Below, one piece after another: positions 44,301 to 55,136 of a DNA stretch of 64,000 nucleotides. This DNA is from Bifiguratus adelaidae (taxonomy: Eukaryota > Mucoromycota > Endogonomycetes > Endogonales). Numbering within the stretch: position 1 is the first letter of the stretch; every line of letters begins with the position of its first letter. Under the pieces are notes generated by a model. That model saw only the letters and a list, made by a program, of their open reading frames with translations. It made no database searches and was not told the origin of the DNA. The position numbers and the translations under genes are program-made. The stretch covers positions 1-64,000 of the forward strand of contig MVBO01000039.1 in assembly GCA_002261195.1 (NCBI GenBank). The letters run 5' to 3'.

Positions 44301-44777
44301 GAAGGCGTGGACCTAGCTCGCACCATCTTCAAATCCTTGACGAATGTGGACAAGGACGAATATGTGCCGTATGATCGCAAGATTGCCGAACAGCGCGTTC
44401 GTTTCACGGAAAGTCTCAAGGCTCAAGTTCTTCGCGATCTCAAATCCCAAGGTCAGTTTGAGGAAGAACGAGCCAAGAAATTGGAGGAAACGAGGATCAA
44501 GCGTGAGACGGAAAAGGCTAGAAAGGAACAGGAACGTTTGGCTGAAATGGAAGCCAAGGCAGAGGAGTTGCGCAAGATTGAAGAACAGCGTAGGGAGGTA
44601 ATGGAGAAGATTCGGGAGGAAAATGCCTTGATGGCCGCGCGCGAGGAGTACGATAGCGATGAGGGAAAGAAGACAAAGAAGCGGAAGAGGAGGATCGCAG
44701 AGGAAGATCTTGTAGACTCGGAGGATGATGCAAGTGATGGCTCACAGCCTGTGAACGGCGACGTCAACATGGAGTAA
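41380..44777 (+). CDS. CTR9: PAF1-complex subunit CTR9
   Basis: A 968-residue TPR protein, the main scaffold of the PAF1 complex that travels with RNA polymerase II and supports histone modification. Ten exons: 41380-41541, 41596-41662, 41721-42178, 42235-42441, 42503-42598, 42655-42997, 43054-43368, 43418-43695, 43750-43986, 44034-44777. The start TIEVPLPDDQILEVHSDELP and DYW-like KYWRLLA fit the family. More than ten TPR-like repeats follow, such as ALLIGRARIHYHRKQYKQAL-type helices (PALIGRARIHYHRKQYKQAL) and FQPHHLLALYGLGQM. The last 200 residues are a charged helix (ERAKKLEETRIKRETEKARK) and an acidic tail with KKTKKRKRR as a nuclear signal. Somewhat shorter than yeast (1077 residues). 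Confidence 0.95.
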
Positions 44778-45043
44778 TTACGAATACAGATCATAGTGAT
44801 CATGGAATAGATCTCCTCCCTTTTTACATATTGTAAGCTACGATGCCTACTCCATCTGAATAATGGAATGAAACTTCTGTTTGACGCAATAGCGTGTTTA
44901 CAACATCGATTTCTTTCTACATATGGTGTCAACCCCTCCTTTTAGCCGATCACGGCATCCATCTATTGTCCTATGTGTTATATGTTACAAGTCAATTCTC
45001 ATTTTGGCTATCTGTGCGCTCGCAAATAAACTGTCCTGGCCGC

Positions 45044-48000
45044 TCAGAATAATGTTCGGCACATTGGACAGCTGCTAGAATTCGAGCTTCTAAACCACTG
45101 TAACACTTATGTCAACATCCGTCATTCCGAACTCAGACAGGATCAAGAGCATACCTTGTATAAACAGCATGCATGATACTTGTTCTTGCAAGTCTTGCAT
45201 TGTTTGGTGGGTAAGGAGCGGTCTTGTATGCTGATGACTGAGTAGCAAATCGTACAATCCTCGACCCCAGCAAAATGCAGAGAGACATTTCGCTTAAATA
45301 TGACTAAAGCATCACCCAAGCTTCCGTTCTGACCGCCTGAATTTTAGCTATTTGTCTTTGAGGCAGCTTTGATCTGATCTTACCTGAGAAACCATGACCG
45401 AAGATGTTGCCAAGAGCCACCCACGCCATCTGGCCTCGCTAACCCCCACTCGAGATAACCCTTCGACTTCAACATGTCTCAAGGGATAGTTCTTTGGTAT
45501 CTTCAAGGATATCTCGACTTGCTGATCGTCGACTTGGTACGTTGCTACCACCTCATTCGATCCTTTGAGCACACGCACAGACGTATCATCGTCCTCAATT
45601 GCAGCCTTTGTCTCTGGTCTGCGTAGTTCAGCTATCTGATATTGTACGATGTCGGTGCTGTAAAATCGTTCCGTGAAGCTAAACCTAATTAATAGCTATT
45701 TTCGGACATGTAGCCACGCACCTTTCAACCGCGACGACAAGTTGTCTGTCTTTGCATTCTGTCCACCACGAACTGGGGAAGGTCGTGTTAGAGTCAATCA
45801 AATATCTACATCAGACTTTCACTCACCGTACGAGGGAAGGAACATGAAGCAAAGCTCGATGATACAGGTGAGCAGCTAGCACATAAAATCCTACATCCGA
45901 GTCTGGTTTAAAGCCTTCACCGAAGGATTAGGGGGCGATGCGTAACAAATAGGACGGCTCCTGCTTACCAGAAACGTCAAATTCCGTTAAATCCCATCTA
46001 CTGAGGTCGGTGATGAGGATGCGGCTTGTGATTTCTAGAAGGTCGAACAGGTATGGAATAAAGCTGAAAATGTCTCCACGCTCCTTAAGCTGATCAATTT
46101 GCGCTGATTTGAGCTTGAAGGTCTGTCAAATTATAGTAAATATCGACATTGCAAGAGACGATGTTTGGCACAAACCGAATCATCGAAGTAGTCAAAGATT
46201 GCCATCCACGCAAGCAGATAACCAAAGGTTTGTTCCCTGTCCTAAGTTGCCAATGTTCAGACCATGATCAACCAAAATTAAATTATTCAACTTACGTGAC
46301 TCTTGGAAGGAAGTAGCGCATCCAAACTTGCAATCTCGAGCAATTCGCTCGGGATTAAGAATTGACTGTTGTCGTCTGTAAGCCAGGATACGGCATTTAG
46401 AATGAAATTTTTGATATATGCTTTGTTACAGACTTACCGCTCCCGGTTGCAAGCTCTGCTTCTATGGCCATCTCCTGGGTCGATTCTCTGATCAAGCGAC
46501 GAAGCAAGATGTAAGCTGTCTTCTGGACATTTTCGTCCATGGAATGTAACAAGGAAGAGATCTGCAGAGGTCATCAAGTTGACTCTTAGCAGACAGATAA
46601 AACTATAATGATTGAGAGACGTACCTCGCCAAGTGGTCGTCTGGATAAAAGCGTGTTTTGATTCACGTCAACTGCTGACACGGAAAGACACATCAAGTAC
46701 TCGCGTAATGGCTTGGTCATGGCGTCAGAATGCGATATGGCTAGTCATTGTGTTCAAAAAAAAGAACAATCATTGCCAGAACACGCAGTTATACTCACCA
46801 CCGTCCACAACCAATAGGTCTAGGATAACTTGATCTACACCGGCCCGTCCTCTCCTTAGTACTTCGGCAGCCTCTTCGTTTTCTTCGCAGAGTGTTCTGA
46901 AGGAGCCCAATAGTCGCAGTACAGCATATTTGGAACCCACAGGTGACTCATTGGCAGCCAGTGCCTTGAACTTAAGTCAAAACCAGCCACTGACCGATAG
47001 GCATAAGTTACTTACTTCCAACCGTTCTAGGCACCACGACAGGACGAAAGTCCATGTATCATCTCCCATAGATGGTTCTGAAGAGACTATCCAGCGCAGA
47101 ACACAAGCGACAGTCTCAATGTTTGCTTCTGTTGCAGAATCGGCTGTCCACGCGTTTTTGACCGCTTTCGCCAGATAGAAGCTTCGCTGATGAGGTACTC
47201 CTTTTGTGAGACTAGGTTGAGCAAAGACCCCAAGTTTCAACGCCAAATTGCGAACTGAGACAGTGGGAGAGCAATCATGTCAATATCATCGACGAATGAA
47301 AGACCCCATTCATATATACCATTTACGTTGTCAAATCCATCGCGTTCAATCAACTCGGTCAACCGACCCGCAAATTGATTCTGCATAATGGCGCATTTCT
47401 GAGAACTCTCAATCGCTGGCAGGATTCCGTAGAGCAACGCCAGCTCGACCGCAATGTCTGCAAAGTGGACCAATACATTAGGATAATGTTTGCGCGACGT
47501 TATATGCTTACCCTTGAAGCCTCCATCTAGAAGATCGGAAATCCATTGATCTAGATGCGAAGATGTCATTTTTCCGAGGGATATCAGCGCACCAAAATAG
47601 CCTCGTAAAACAGCCGGGGCATGGGGGCTCTCCCTATCGAGTGCTTTGAGGACGGAGAGGTGAAGAAGGGAATCTGAATTGACTTTGTCGATCTGGGAAG
47701 TAACTGTTTTTGAAGTATAGTCTTTTTCATCATCTATGAAAAGCAGTTTTTGCAGTGCAACCGCAATTCGTCCGCTGATGTCTACCTGATATGACTGTGC
47801 GAGTTCATGATCAGGCTGCAATTTCGGTGCCGGTAGGCTCGGCAGATCGAGATTGGCTTTATAGGTATAAAGATAATGCTGGAGATACCATAGTAGAAAC
47901 CTTAGCCGGGGATGATTCTGTTGAACAGATTCAAACATTGCATCCGTTTCGATCAACATTAGACTGAATTCCACCATTCGACTGTAGCTCGATTGACCGT

Positions 48001-51000
48001 GCTCGTCGTAGTGATCTTGCGGTTCCGATGTTAGGTTGGTTGATATACCCGAATAATCAATGACGGCATACAAGGGATCAACCATTGATAAGAAGCTAAA
48101 GGCTTGTCGCGGTTCACCGAAGAACGCGAATGCATTCTGCCATTGAGAGTCAGTCGGAAGGATGGCGGACAAAAATTCGGCTTTCTCGGTTGTATTCGAG
48201 CAAACAATTGGATCCTCGATCAACGTGCGCAGTCGGACAATCATGGAGGGTATACTGCAGGTAAGAGCACGTCAATGTGAGTTCAACGAGCATGGCCAGG
48301 CGAAACAAACCTTAGCGGATAAGCAATGTCATTAAGCTTATTGTGAATATCAGACTTGAAGGCTGATCGCAATGAAGACTTCGTTGACGACTCCAAATTT
48401 GATTGAGCCAACTTCGTCCACACTTCAGAAGCCAGTCTCGTGACTGTGCTAGCATCATCTGAGGTGGTGCTCATCCGAGAAAGATCAAATATGTCCGGGA
48501 GCACGTCGCAATGTTCTTCCAGAAAGTGGGACATTGAAACTTTGTCACTGGCAACAGCCAAAGCCTTAAGGCTTGCGGCCAGACTGGGAATCGCTGTGGT
48601 CTCATGTAAGTGGCACCAAGAGAAGGCGCTACTTTTGATTGCATCAGCCAGTGATCCATAAATGCGAAGCAGTTCCGGAGCATGTAGCAAGGTATCGTCT
48701 GCAAAGGCACGTCCGTCAGATATAATCGCAGGGCATCTTCCATGTTTACACTTACCCTCGAACCACAGCGCTTTACCTACAGCACTACCAGCAATCAAAG
48801 AGGAATTCATTAACATCTCGCTCTGTCCAAGAGCATCCGCAAGATTCGAGATCTCCAAAGTAATAAGGGAGGCAAATGAATGTCTCTCTGTAGATTCGTA
48901 CGTTTGTTGAAGCCATGTATCGACAAAACCGATTCTGTTCTCTGCAGCTGTACTGGTAATCAAAGAATGGATAACTGATGCGACAGACTCCGCAGGGAGA
49001 TCGGTATGATAAAGTATGATGTGAACAAGATCGGAGTAGGATGACAAAGTCAATTTGGATGCCTTGGAGAGGAATTCCTGTGATAATAAGCTCTGGAAAG
49101 TGACAAGAAACGGATTAGCAGTGAATCCTGGGCAGCAGGTACTAAAAGCTAACACTTGCTTTGTGACCGACATTGGCGGTTTCGGCCAGATCGCACAAAA
49201 TCCTTAACAAGTGCATCAATGGCGTCCCTGAACCTATACAAAGGTTGAAACCTTAGTGGCCGGGTTTAATGACGGATGCATCCGCCTATCTTACCATGAC
49301 AAGCAGATAGAGACTCCATTGTGGCTTTCAAAAACGTTGCCAGAACCTCCCTCTGCCATAGGAATGTAAGACCGAAGCAATATGTAACAAATGATAGAAT
49401 GATCATACCGAACAAGCTTTAGCATCAATCCTTGCGCACATCGATTGTATAAAGGTAGCCGCGTCGGTGCTGGTATCGTCTGGTCCTGCATTTTGTTCCT
49501 CGCGCATGCCTTTGATGACCACGCAGACAACGCCTTGTAGGTTTTGACGAAATGCTGAACCCTCTGCGCCTGCAACAAAAGGTTAAATAAGTCAAGTATC
49601 TTCATGATCTAGCCGTACCATCAAGCTTGGATAACGACATGACATAGCCCGTATTTGCGCCCGTAATAGCCATTAGCTTTTGACGATTTGCCCCATTAAG
49701 CTTTTTGACGACCTAAAGCGATTGTCAACCAATGTTGCCGCACCAAGCACGCAAAATGCATGGGACTTACGTCCGCATCTCTGAGCGCGAATTTTATCGG
49801 CGACCAGATGGAAGTCTCCAAGAGAAGCTCCTGAACATTGCAAATTTCTGGATCGCTTCCACTAGTGTCATTATCAGACTCTGTCGAAGCTTTGAATATC
49901 GTGCTTACCCGTTCCGCTTGAGATACCAAAAGAGACATTCAAAATACGATGCTATGCCGTCATTCAGAACGCTGGAATCAACCCTGGTTACTCCTTTCCA
50001 AAGGTCCTTGAAAAAGTTGCCAGCAAATTCCTCCTTTATCACCACCTTGCAAAGACAAGGTTAGCTCATTTGGTAACATTTTGCATCAGGGACTTACGTC
50101 TTGTGGCATATTCGCAATCAAAGGTAAGAGACTTGGAAATACGACGGGTGCGCACCTTGTGTCAATTGAACTCAGAAGACGCATGAGGAGGGTAACCGAA
50201 TTCTTCTTCCGAGAGAGCTCCACTGTCCATGCCCGAGGAAAGTCTGGCAATCTCGTCAGAATCGCAATTGAAGTTACGAGCCTGCTTACTTTTCGTGAGA
50301 ACTAACAGAGTATCCCAAAGCGCGCCGGAATTCAAGTTGTAAGAATCGGCTAGGGCGTTAGGTAAGAATGCGGGAACTATTTCATGCTCATATTGTTCCA
50401 CGGCACCTAATTACGATGAGCGATTTTAGCAAGATGTTTATTAAAAGTTTGTGTCAAGCATGCTTACCAGGACTTTGTAAGATCAGCACTTTGAGAAAGC
50501 GGTAAGTAGCGCGGCGTACTTGAGCATCGGTAAATCCAAAGAACGACCATAGCTTCTTGTTCCCGAATAAAGACGTATATTCGTCTTGATAATCTTGCCT
50601 TTCACCGGTTGTGAGATACTCTACGAATTGTGAGTAATAGCGGCAGTAAGACGAGACTGCATAAATTCTAACCTATTAGGAAGCTCAAGGAATCCAGGCA
50701 TTGCGCGATTACTCGCGCATACTTTTGCGCCCTTTCTTCTTCATTCGTAAATCTCGGATCGCTCAATGTATCAGCATCTTTCTCGAGCAATGTCTCTGAG
50801 ATGAAAGCAAGGATCTCGCGTTGACAAAACACATAGACCCCCTTTTGTTTTTCTTTGGAAAAGACACCTTCAAAGGCATCAGTAGCTGCTCGTGCAACTT
50901 CTTTGTACGGATCGAATTGAGAACATAGCCATACACCCATGACTACTTTAAGCTGTGGGGCCATGAGTTTTCCTGCTTGCTTTGCAACGTATCGATGCGT

Positions 51001-51521
51001 CATGTTCGTCAAGAGTCTCACTCTTCGATCCACATCTAGTGCTAATTTGGTATATAGGGGAGACTAGGACAAGATAAGCAACCATGAAATGGCATGCCAT
51101 GCTGTCCACCTACCCATATGGCTAGAACTGCTTGTATAGAGGATGCATCCAAAGTTTCGCGCTCCAGATAACTGGAAAACTCTTCCAGCGATCGCGTCTT
51201 GGTGGTGGTATCTCTTTTGGTTAGTTTGCGGAATACCACCAGTAACTCCGCCGGCAGATCCTGAGAGAGCACCCGCTCGTTCTCAGTGCTACTGGTATCC
51301 CCAGCCGCCTGCTGAATGGGAGGGATGCCGGCAGCGAATTGAGCGAATCCTCCAAGACCTGACGCTGGAAACGGATTTGATCCGCTTAGGAGATCAGCTG
51401 CCCGCCTATCGAGATAATGTCGAGATTAGAACAGACGTCCCTAATCAAGCGGCCCTACTAACCTACTGCTGGCGGGTTGAAGGTTTCCCTTTGTCCGATT
51501 GTGCTTATCCGCCCTCCCCAT
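45044..51521 (-). CDS. LTN1: listerin, E3 ubiquitin ligase of ribosome quality control
   Basis: A 1659-residue Ltn1/listerin, which ubiquitinates nascent chains on stalled 60S subunits with Rqc2. Start RTKGNLQPASSSR-type N-terminus (MGRADKHNRTKGN), then a glycine-rich GGFAQFAAG element and LTKRDTTTKTRSLEEF as in the family, a long HEAT-repeat middle, the RWD-like end (LAAHLYHRALLHVPSLVR, KIPKNYPLRHVEVEG, RVGVSEARWRGWLL) and a terminal RING: CTICYSVI, CKTCKNKYHACCLYK, WFRSS, CPMCR. Exons, 5' to 3': 51521-51463, 51405-51114, 51063-50673, 50620-50468, 50406-50290, 50243-50098, 50045-49909, 49861-49771, 49712-49619, 49569-49409, 49352-49295, 49233-49154, 49092-48756, 48698-48311, 48254-47512, 47457-47320, 47254-47016, 46970-46799, 46740-46625, 46561-46438, 46375-46296, 46241-46176, 46122-45969, 45890-45827, 45772-45722, 45684-45384, 45328-45155, 45097-45044. 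The total length, 4980 nt, is in frame. Two introns (54 and 57 nt) without stops could be exonic instead. Confidence 0.95.
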
Positions 51522-51627
51522 AACTAACGCAAAGGCAGATTTGGTCTAATTTCCGGGTGTGAGAGGCGCAGTCAACGGCTTTGGCTAGCAAAGTCGAGTC
51601 TATGGCTATGTACAGGAATACAGTATG

Positions 51628-52481
51628 CTAGTACGCTACATCAGCTCGCAACCTAAAGTCGGATAGGGTATACTTTGTGGGTTTGTATAGCGTTCCATGT
51701 AACTTTCGAGCACATCGATATGCCTCGGAGGGACTTTTGAACTCGGCAAGGTATTTACGTACTGAAGCAGCTGGTGCGACCTTCAATTCTCGGACAGGGA
51801 CCTTTGTCGTATTCGATGGGTAAAAGCCTTTGGACTTTAGGTAGTCGACTAATTCCTCCCTCTCCACAATCTTTGGTAAACCGGTGACGACGACTGATTG
51901 ACCAGCACCCGTCCTTAATTGAGGATGTCTGAACCGCGAAAGAGGATCCCTGGAGCGATCTTGCTCCTCATCCAATGTCATCTAATGAGTTGCCATGAAC
52001 AATCAGCCCAAAAGACATTCGAAATGTTACTTACGGGATGAACAGTGATGCGATTGCCGCCTACAAAAACACCATTGTTCTTTTGGATAAAATCTTGTGC
52101 ATCTTCTGCACTGTTCAGTCGTAGAATGCACCTTCCTCGGAGCTGAAAGTATTCATTGCGCAGAAAGACGTCTGTATAATCAAATTCAGTATGCCGTCAT
52201 GAGGATGCGTAAGATACCTACGGTCTTTGAACGTCACGGGTACGTTGGTTCGCGTTCTCTTCACCATTCTCGTTATATCAGCCGTCGTTGCCGTCGTTGG
52301 CAAGGATTTGACAAGTACATAGCTGGAGCTGATCTCTGCCGGTTTTGTAAGGAATTAAGCCATCGAAACCGCTGCGATTGCGGTACTCACTGTCTATGTC
52401 GCTTTGATGACGTCGTCCTGTCCTCGCGCTCACAACGCCATCGGCGGCTGACCTACCCATCCTCGCTGCTGCTGTTCGCAT
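51628..52481 (-). CDS. small RRM-type RNA-binding protein
   Basis: A 231-residue protein from four exons (52481-52391, 52335-52222, 52171-52035, 51981-51628), phases consistent. After a basic Ala/Arg-rich start (MRTAAARMGRSAADG) that could be a mitochondrial presequence, a first RRM-like unit begins YVLVKSLPTTATTADITRM (RNP2-like) and continues YFQLRGRCILRLNSAEDAQD and VGGNRITVHP. A second unit begins SVVVTGLPKIVEREELVDYL and ends YLAEFKSPSEAYRCARKLHG. So two degenerate RRMs seem to be present. I do not recognise the orthologue. It is tandem behind the LTN1 start on the same strand and divergent from PIN4 with only 57 bases between start codons. Targets are unknown. Confidence 0.78.
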
Positions 52482-52538
52482 TTACTCGCACTGCCAACAT
52501 AAAGACTGAAAAGGAAATTGCATTTGTCTCGCAGTACG
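52482..52538. promoter_or_regulatory. 57-bp divergent promoter between the RRM gene and PIN4
   Basis: The two start codons are 57 bases apart, the same spacing as at POL5/SF1. The interval shows AAAGACTGAAAAGGAAAT and no obvious TATA box. Confidence 0.5.
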
Positions 52539-53331
52539 ATGGGCAAGAAACCAGCAGCAAAGTCTAAAGGTGCTGAAGGTGAGTCGTATGCTCGACGATC
52601 GTTGCTTTGCATGCTTGACAAACATAAGCTTCAGCTGAAGGTGCGTCCGGCAAGGCTACCAAACTGAAATCAGCAAACAGTGTGCGGGTATGTTCAAAAA
52701 CGGTTCCCTTCTATCTCTTCCATAACGCGTCCGCCATGAGTTAGGTTCGTCATATACTATGCGAGAAGCACAGCAAGGCAAGACTTTACGTTCAAATCGA
52801 GTGTATGCAGTACTTAATTTAGCCTTATAGGTGATGGAAGCCATGGCCAAACTTAAGGAGGAAAACATGCGGTTTGACAAGGTAATGTGGATGATTATCA
52901 ATAGGCTATACGTATTAAGTTTTGTCAGGTTGCCGAGCAATACAGCGAAGACAAGGCGAAGGCCGGAGGTATTTCAAGGTGAAGAGATTCGATGTCAAAG
53001 TTAATGATTTTGCCCTAAGGTGCTTTGGGATGGATGGTTCGAGGATCTATGGTTGGACCTTTTCAGGATGCTGCTTTTGCTTTGCAGCCAAGTACCCTGG
53101 GTGCGTGAGGATATGTGATATGCCAAAGCTTCGAGACGCTGATAGTCCATTAACTGCAGACAAGCCAATCTTCACCGATCCACCAGTAAGCTGGATACAA
53201 CGTTAGATGGATTGCCCTAACGGATTGAACCAGGTTAAAACTGTACATGGCTATCATATCATCATGGTGGTATGTATACATATTGCCATGTTTGCAGAGA
53301 TCTTACATTTCACCAGGAGGACCGCAAATAA
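52539..53331 (+). CDS. PIN4: parvulin-type peptidyl-prolyl isomerase (PIN4/Par14-like)
   Basis: A 124-residue PPIase split into nine short exons (52539-52578, 52635-52687, 52745-52777, 52831-52881, 52930-52969, 53020-53100, 53160-53185, 53234-53269, 53317-53331). After a Lys/Ala/Gly-rich basic start (MGKKPAAKSKGAE), the parvulin domain reads VRHILCEKHSKVMEAM, FDKVAEQYSEDKAKAGG, LGWMVRGSMVGPFQDAAF and TVHGYHIIMVEDRK, matching human Par14 closely. It has no WW domain, so it is not the Ess1/Pin1 type. Par14 proteins work in ribosome biogenesis, chromatin and mitochondria. The third intron uses a GC donor; the alternative GT donor 12 bases on would insert ARLY after HSK. Divergent from the RRM gene. 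Confidence 0.94.
52778..52830 (+). other. probable GC-AG intron in PIN4
   Basis: A 53-nt intron starting GCAAGA after AAG and ending TATAG. It gives the family sequence EKHSKVMEA exactly. A GT donor 12 bases downstream is also in phase and would add four residues, so use of the GC site is likely but not certain. Confidence 0.65.
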
Positions 53332-53400
53332 AAAGCAGATATGCCTCTCTAAAATCAGTTGGACGCCGATTTCATGGTCCTGGAATTTATTGCGGATACT

Positions 53401-54245
53401 CTATGAAGAGGTCCAAGATTGCGTCTGGAACTTGGTGAACAAGGCATTGTAGGAACCATTAGCAAGTCGGAAAAAGATGGCTCCATCTTGCCAAGGGCCG
53501 TCCTCCGCACGATGCCTACTGTCATCGTTCTGCTTCATATGGATGTTGTGAATGCCATTTCCAGGTGTAAAGCCAAATTCTTGATCGGGTTTGCCTGTAA
53601 AGGGGAAAATTAAGCATAGCATTCGAATTCTGATCCACTTACTCTCTGGCCTCCAATGATCACCGACGCAGATTATGTATGCGGGACCATTGGCTTGGTC
53701 GGCCACAATCTGCTCCACATTCCTTTGGATCAGCTGCTGCAGTGCGTTTTCGGGTCCGGCAGAACGCATATGCATATTTTTGAAATCGGAGAGAGAAGAG
53801 GGGTGGTTGGTACCGAATGTAGTCAAGCGCACCACCGTCTTGCGAGTGGTCAAGGGATAGACTGTATTCGATGCCGAGGAGGAGAGCCATTGATCCATGA
53901 GCTGGCTGTACGGATGATTGAAAGGTTCTATGTAATGATATTGGAGCTCAGACCCGTCATCGGAAAGGCAGTTGACCTAGGAAAGCGGTTATATGGTCAG
54001 TGACTAGGTTGACCTTCAAGTGCAAGCTTACGTACGGCCGCACGATACTCCGTGCCTGTCTTATCCATCAAATGGATTTCAAAGTGGTTTCCGGAGCCAA
54101 CTTTGCCGGGGTCACTGGCAACAGGGATACCAAACTAGACGCTATAAGCGGGATCGTGATTTCCAACATTTGCATTTCCTTGAGGATGATGCGTTTTATG
54201 GTGTCTGTTTCCGTGGGGATGAGAGGAAGGCTCGAGTTGGTTCAT
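53401..54245 (-). pseudogene. DUF2278 (YukJ-like) gene with in-frame TAG at a conserved Trp
   Basis: Exons 54245-54036, 53976-53643 and 53594-53401 give 738 nt in frame, or 245 codons plus the final stop, normal for DUF2278 proteins. Conserved parts: AYSV then FGIPVAS near the N-terminus, SGNHFEIHLMDKTGTEYRAAVNC, YIICVGDHWRPE, and FGFTPGNGIHNIHMKQND with WQDGAIFF near the end. A TAG at 54135-54137 sits between AYSV and FGIP, exactly where relatives have Trp in their Y-x-V-W-x-G-x-P motif, so TGG to TAG is the simplest reading. All the rest is intact. A 33-nt intron (GTTGGA to CTAG) would remove the stop but also the conserved motif. Function of DUF2278 is unknown. Could be a fresh pseudogene, a base-call error, or a site restored by RNA editing. 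Confidence 0.75.
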
Positions 54246-55136
54246 GGCGTAGTTATGAAAGGAAAAGCAGGTTGAAAAGGATGTTGTTAGGACGGAATAT
54301 GGATACCTGTTTAGTGTGACGGCATTCAAGGGTTCGGTGTCATTTTGTATGGCCAGGAATGGCCCCGATCGCACTTGCCAAGAAGATTGGCCCTGATTGC
54401 GCGATACCCGGGGATTTGAGTAGTTGAAATGGTAGCAAGTGAATGATCAGGATTGATGGAGAAGGTACACTACATCGGCCAGTACAACAGTGTTGAAGGG
54501 GAATATCGACATCTCTCGCGCTGACAATGTCATCCATGTCCATGTGATGCGTCCCTGTGATCATCTTCCTGTTTGCTGCAAGCGCCAACTTTGAGCTCCA
54601 CATTCCATCGTCAGGAGCAATAGGATCATTGAAACTCACACGTCCGCGTAATTAAATCGTAAATGACGTCGCGCGATATAGGCTGTAGAACAAGATTTCA
54701 TGCCCTCGATCCATATCCACCCTGGAGCAAGCGGCGAGTCCATAGAGTACTAACCTGACATCATACAATGGTCCTGTATTATAACACCAATCCAATCGAC
54801 ACTGAAACAAAAGGCGTGAGAAACCTCAACTAGATGCCAATTGCCCAAAGAAGCAGTCACATCTACCTACGTCCGCTGACAAGGGATATCCATCCATCAC
54901 TTGATTCAACGAGAGACAACGACCTGCATCCATACGTGCATTGGGTGCCTCTATCATCCACATACTTGATTGAACGTCGAAACAAACGCAACTCGGACAC
55001 GCCATCAGGTGCACATTCCTCGAAAACCCCGTCACCTCGGTTAAAGGACTCCTACATCCACATCCACTTTCACTTGTACACAGTCAAACTTGGTCCTCTC
55101 AAGGATTACATTGCACATATATACGCATAGACGCCA
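54246..55136. other. intergenic region with unassigned ORFs
   Basis: About 890 bases between divergent DUF2278 and DHH1 genes. Minus-strand stretches such as SFNDPIAPDDGMWSSKLAL (around 54630) and PISRDVIYDLITRT (around 54680) have coding-like composition and plausible splice sites around them, but no start codon, family match or continuous model could be found. A small unknown gene or relic is possible. Confidence 0.3.

Noticed and set aside
51143-51523. Plus-strand 126-codon ORF over the start of LTN1
   Set aside because: The minus strand holds the conserved LTN1 N-terminus and its first intron. The plus frame is a shadow.
54135-54137. Reassignment of UAG as a sense codon in this organism
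   Set aside because: MIC19, PUS1, SEC23 and the DUF2278 gene itself end in TAG at the expected length, and TGA and TAA also end genes (DhaK, DHH1, SF1, CTR9). The code is standard.
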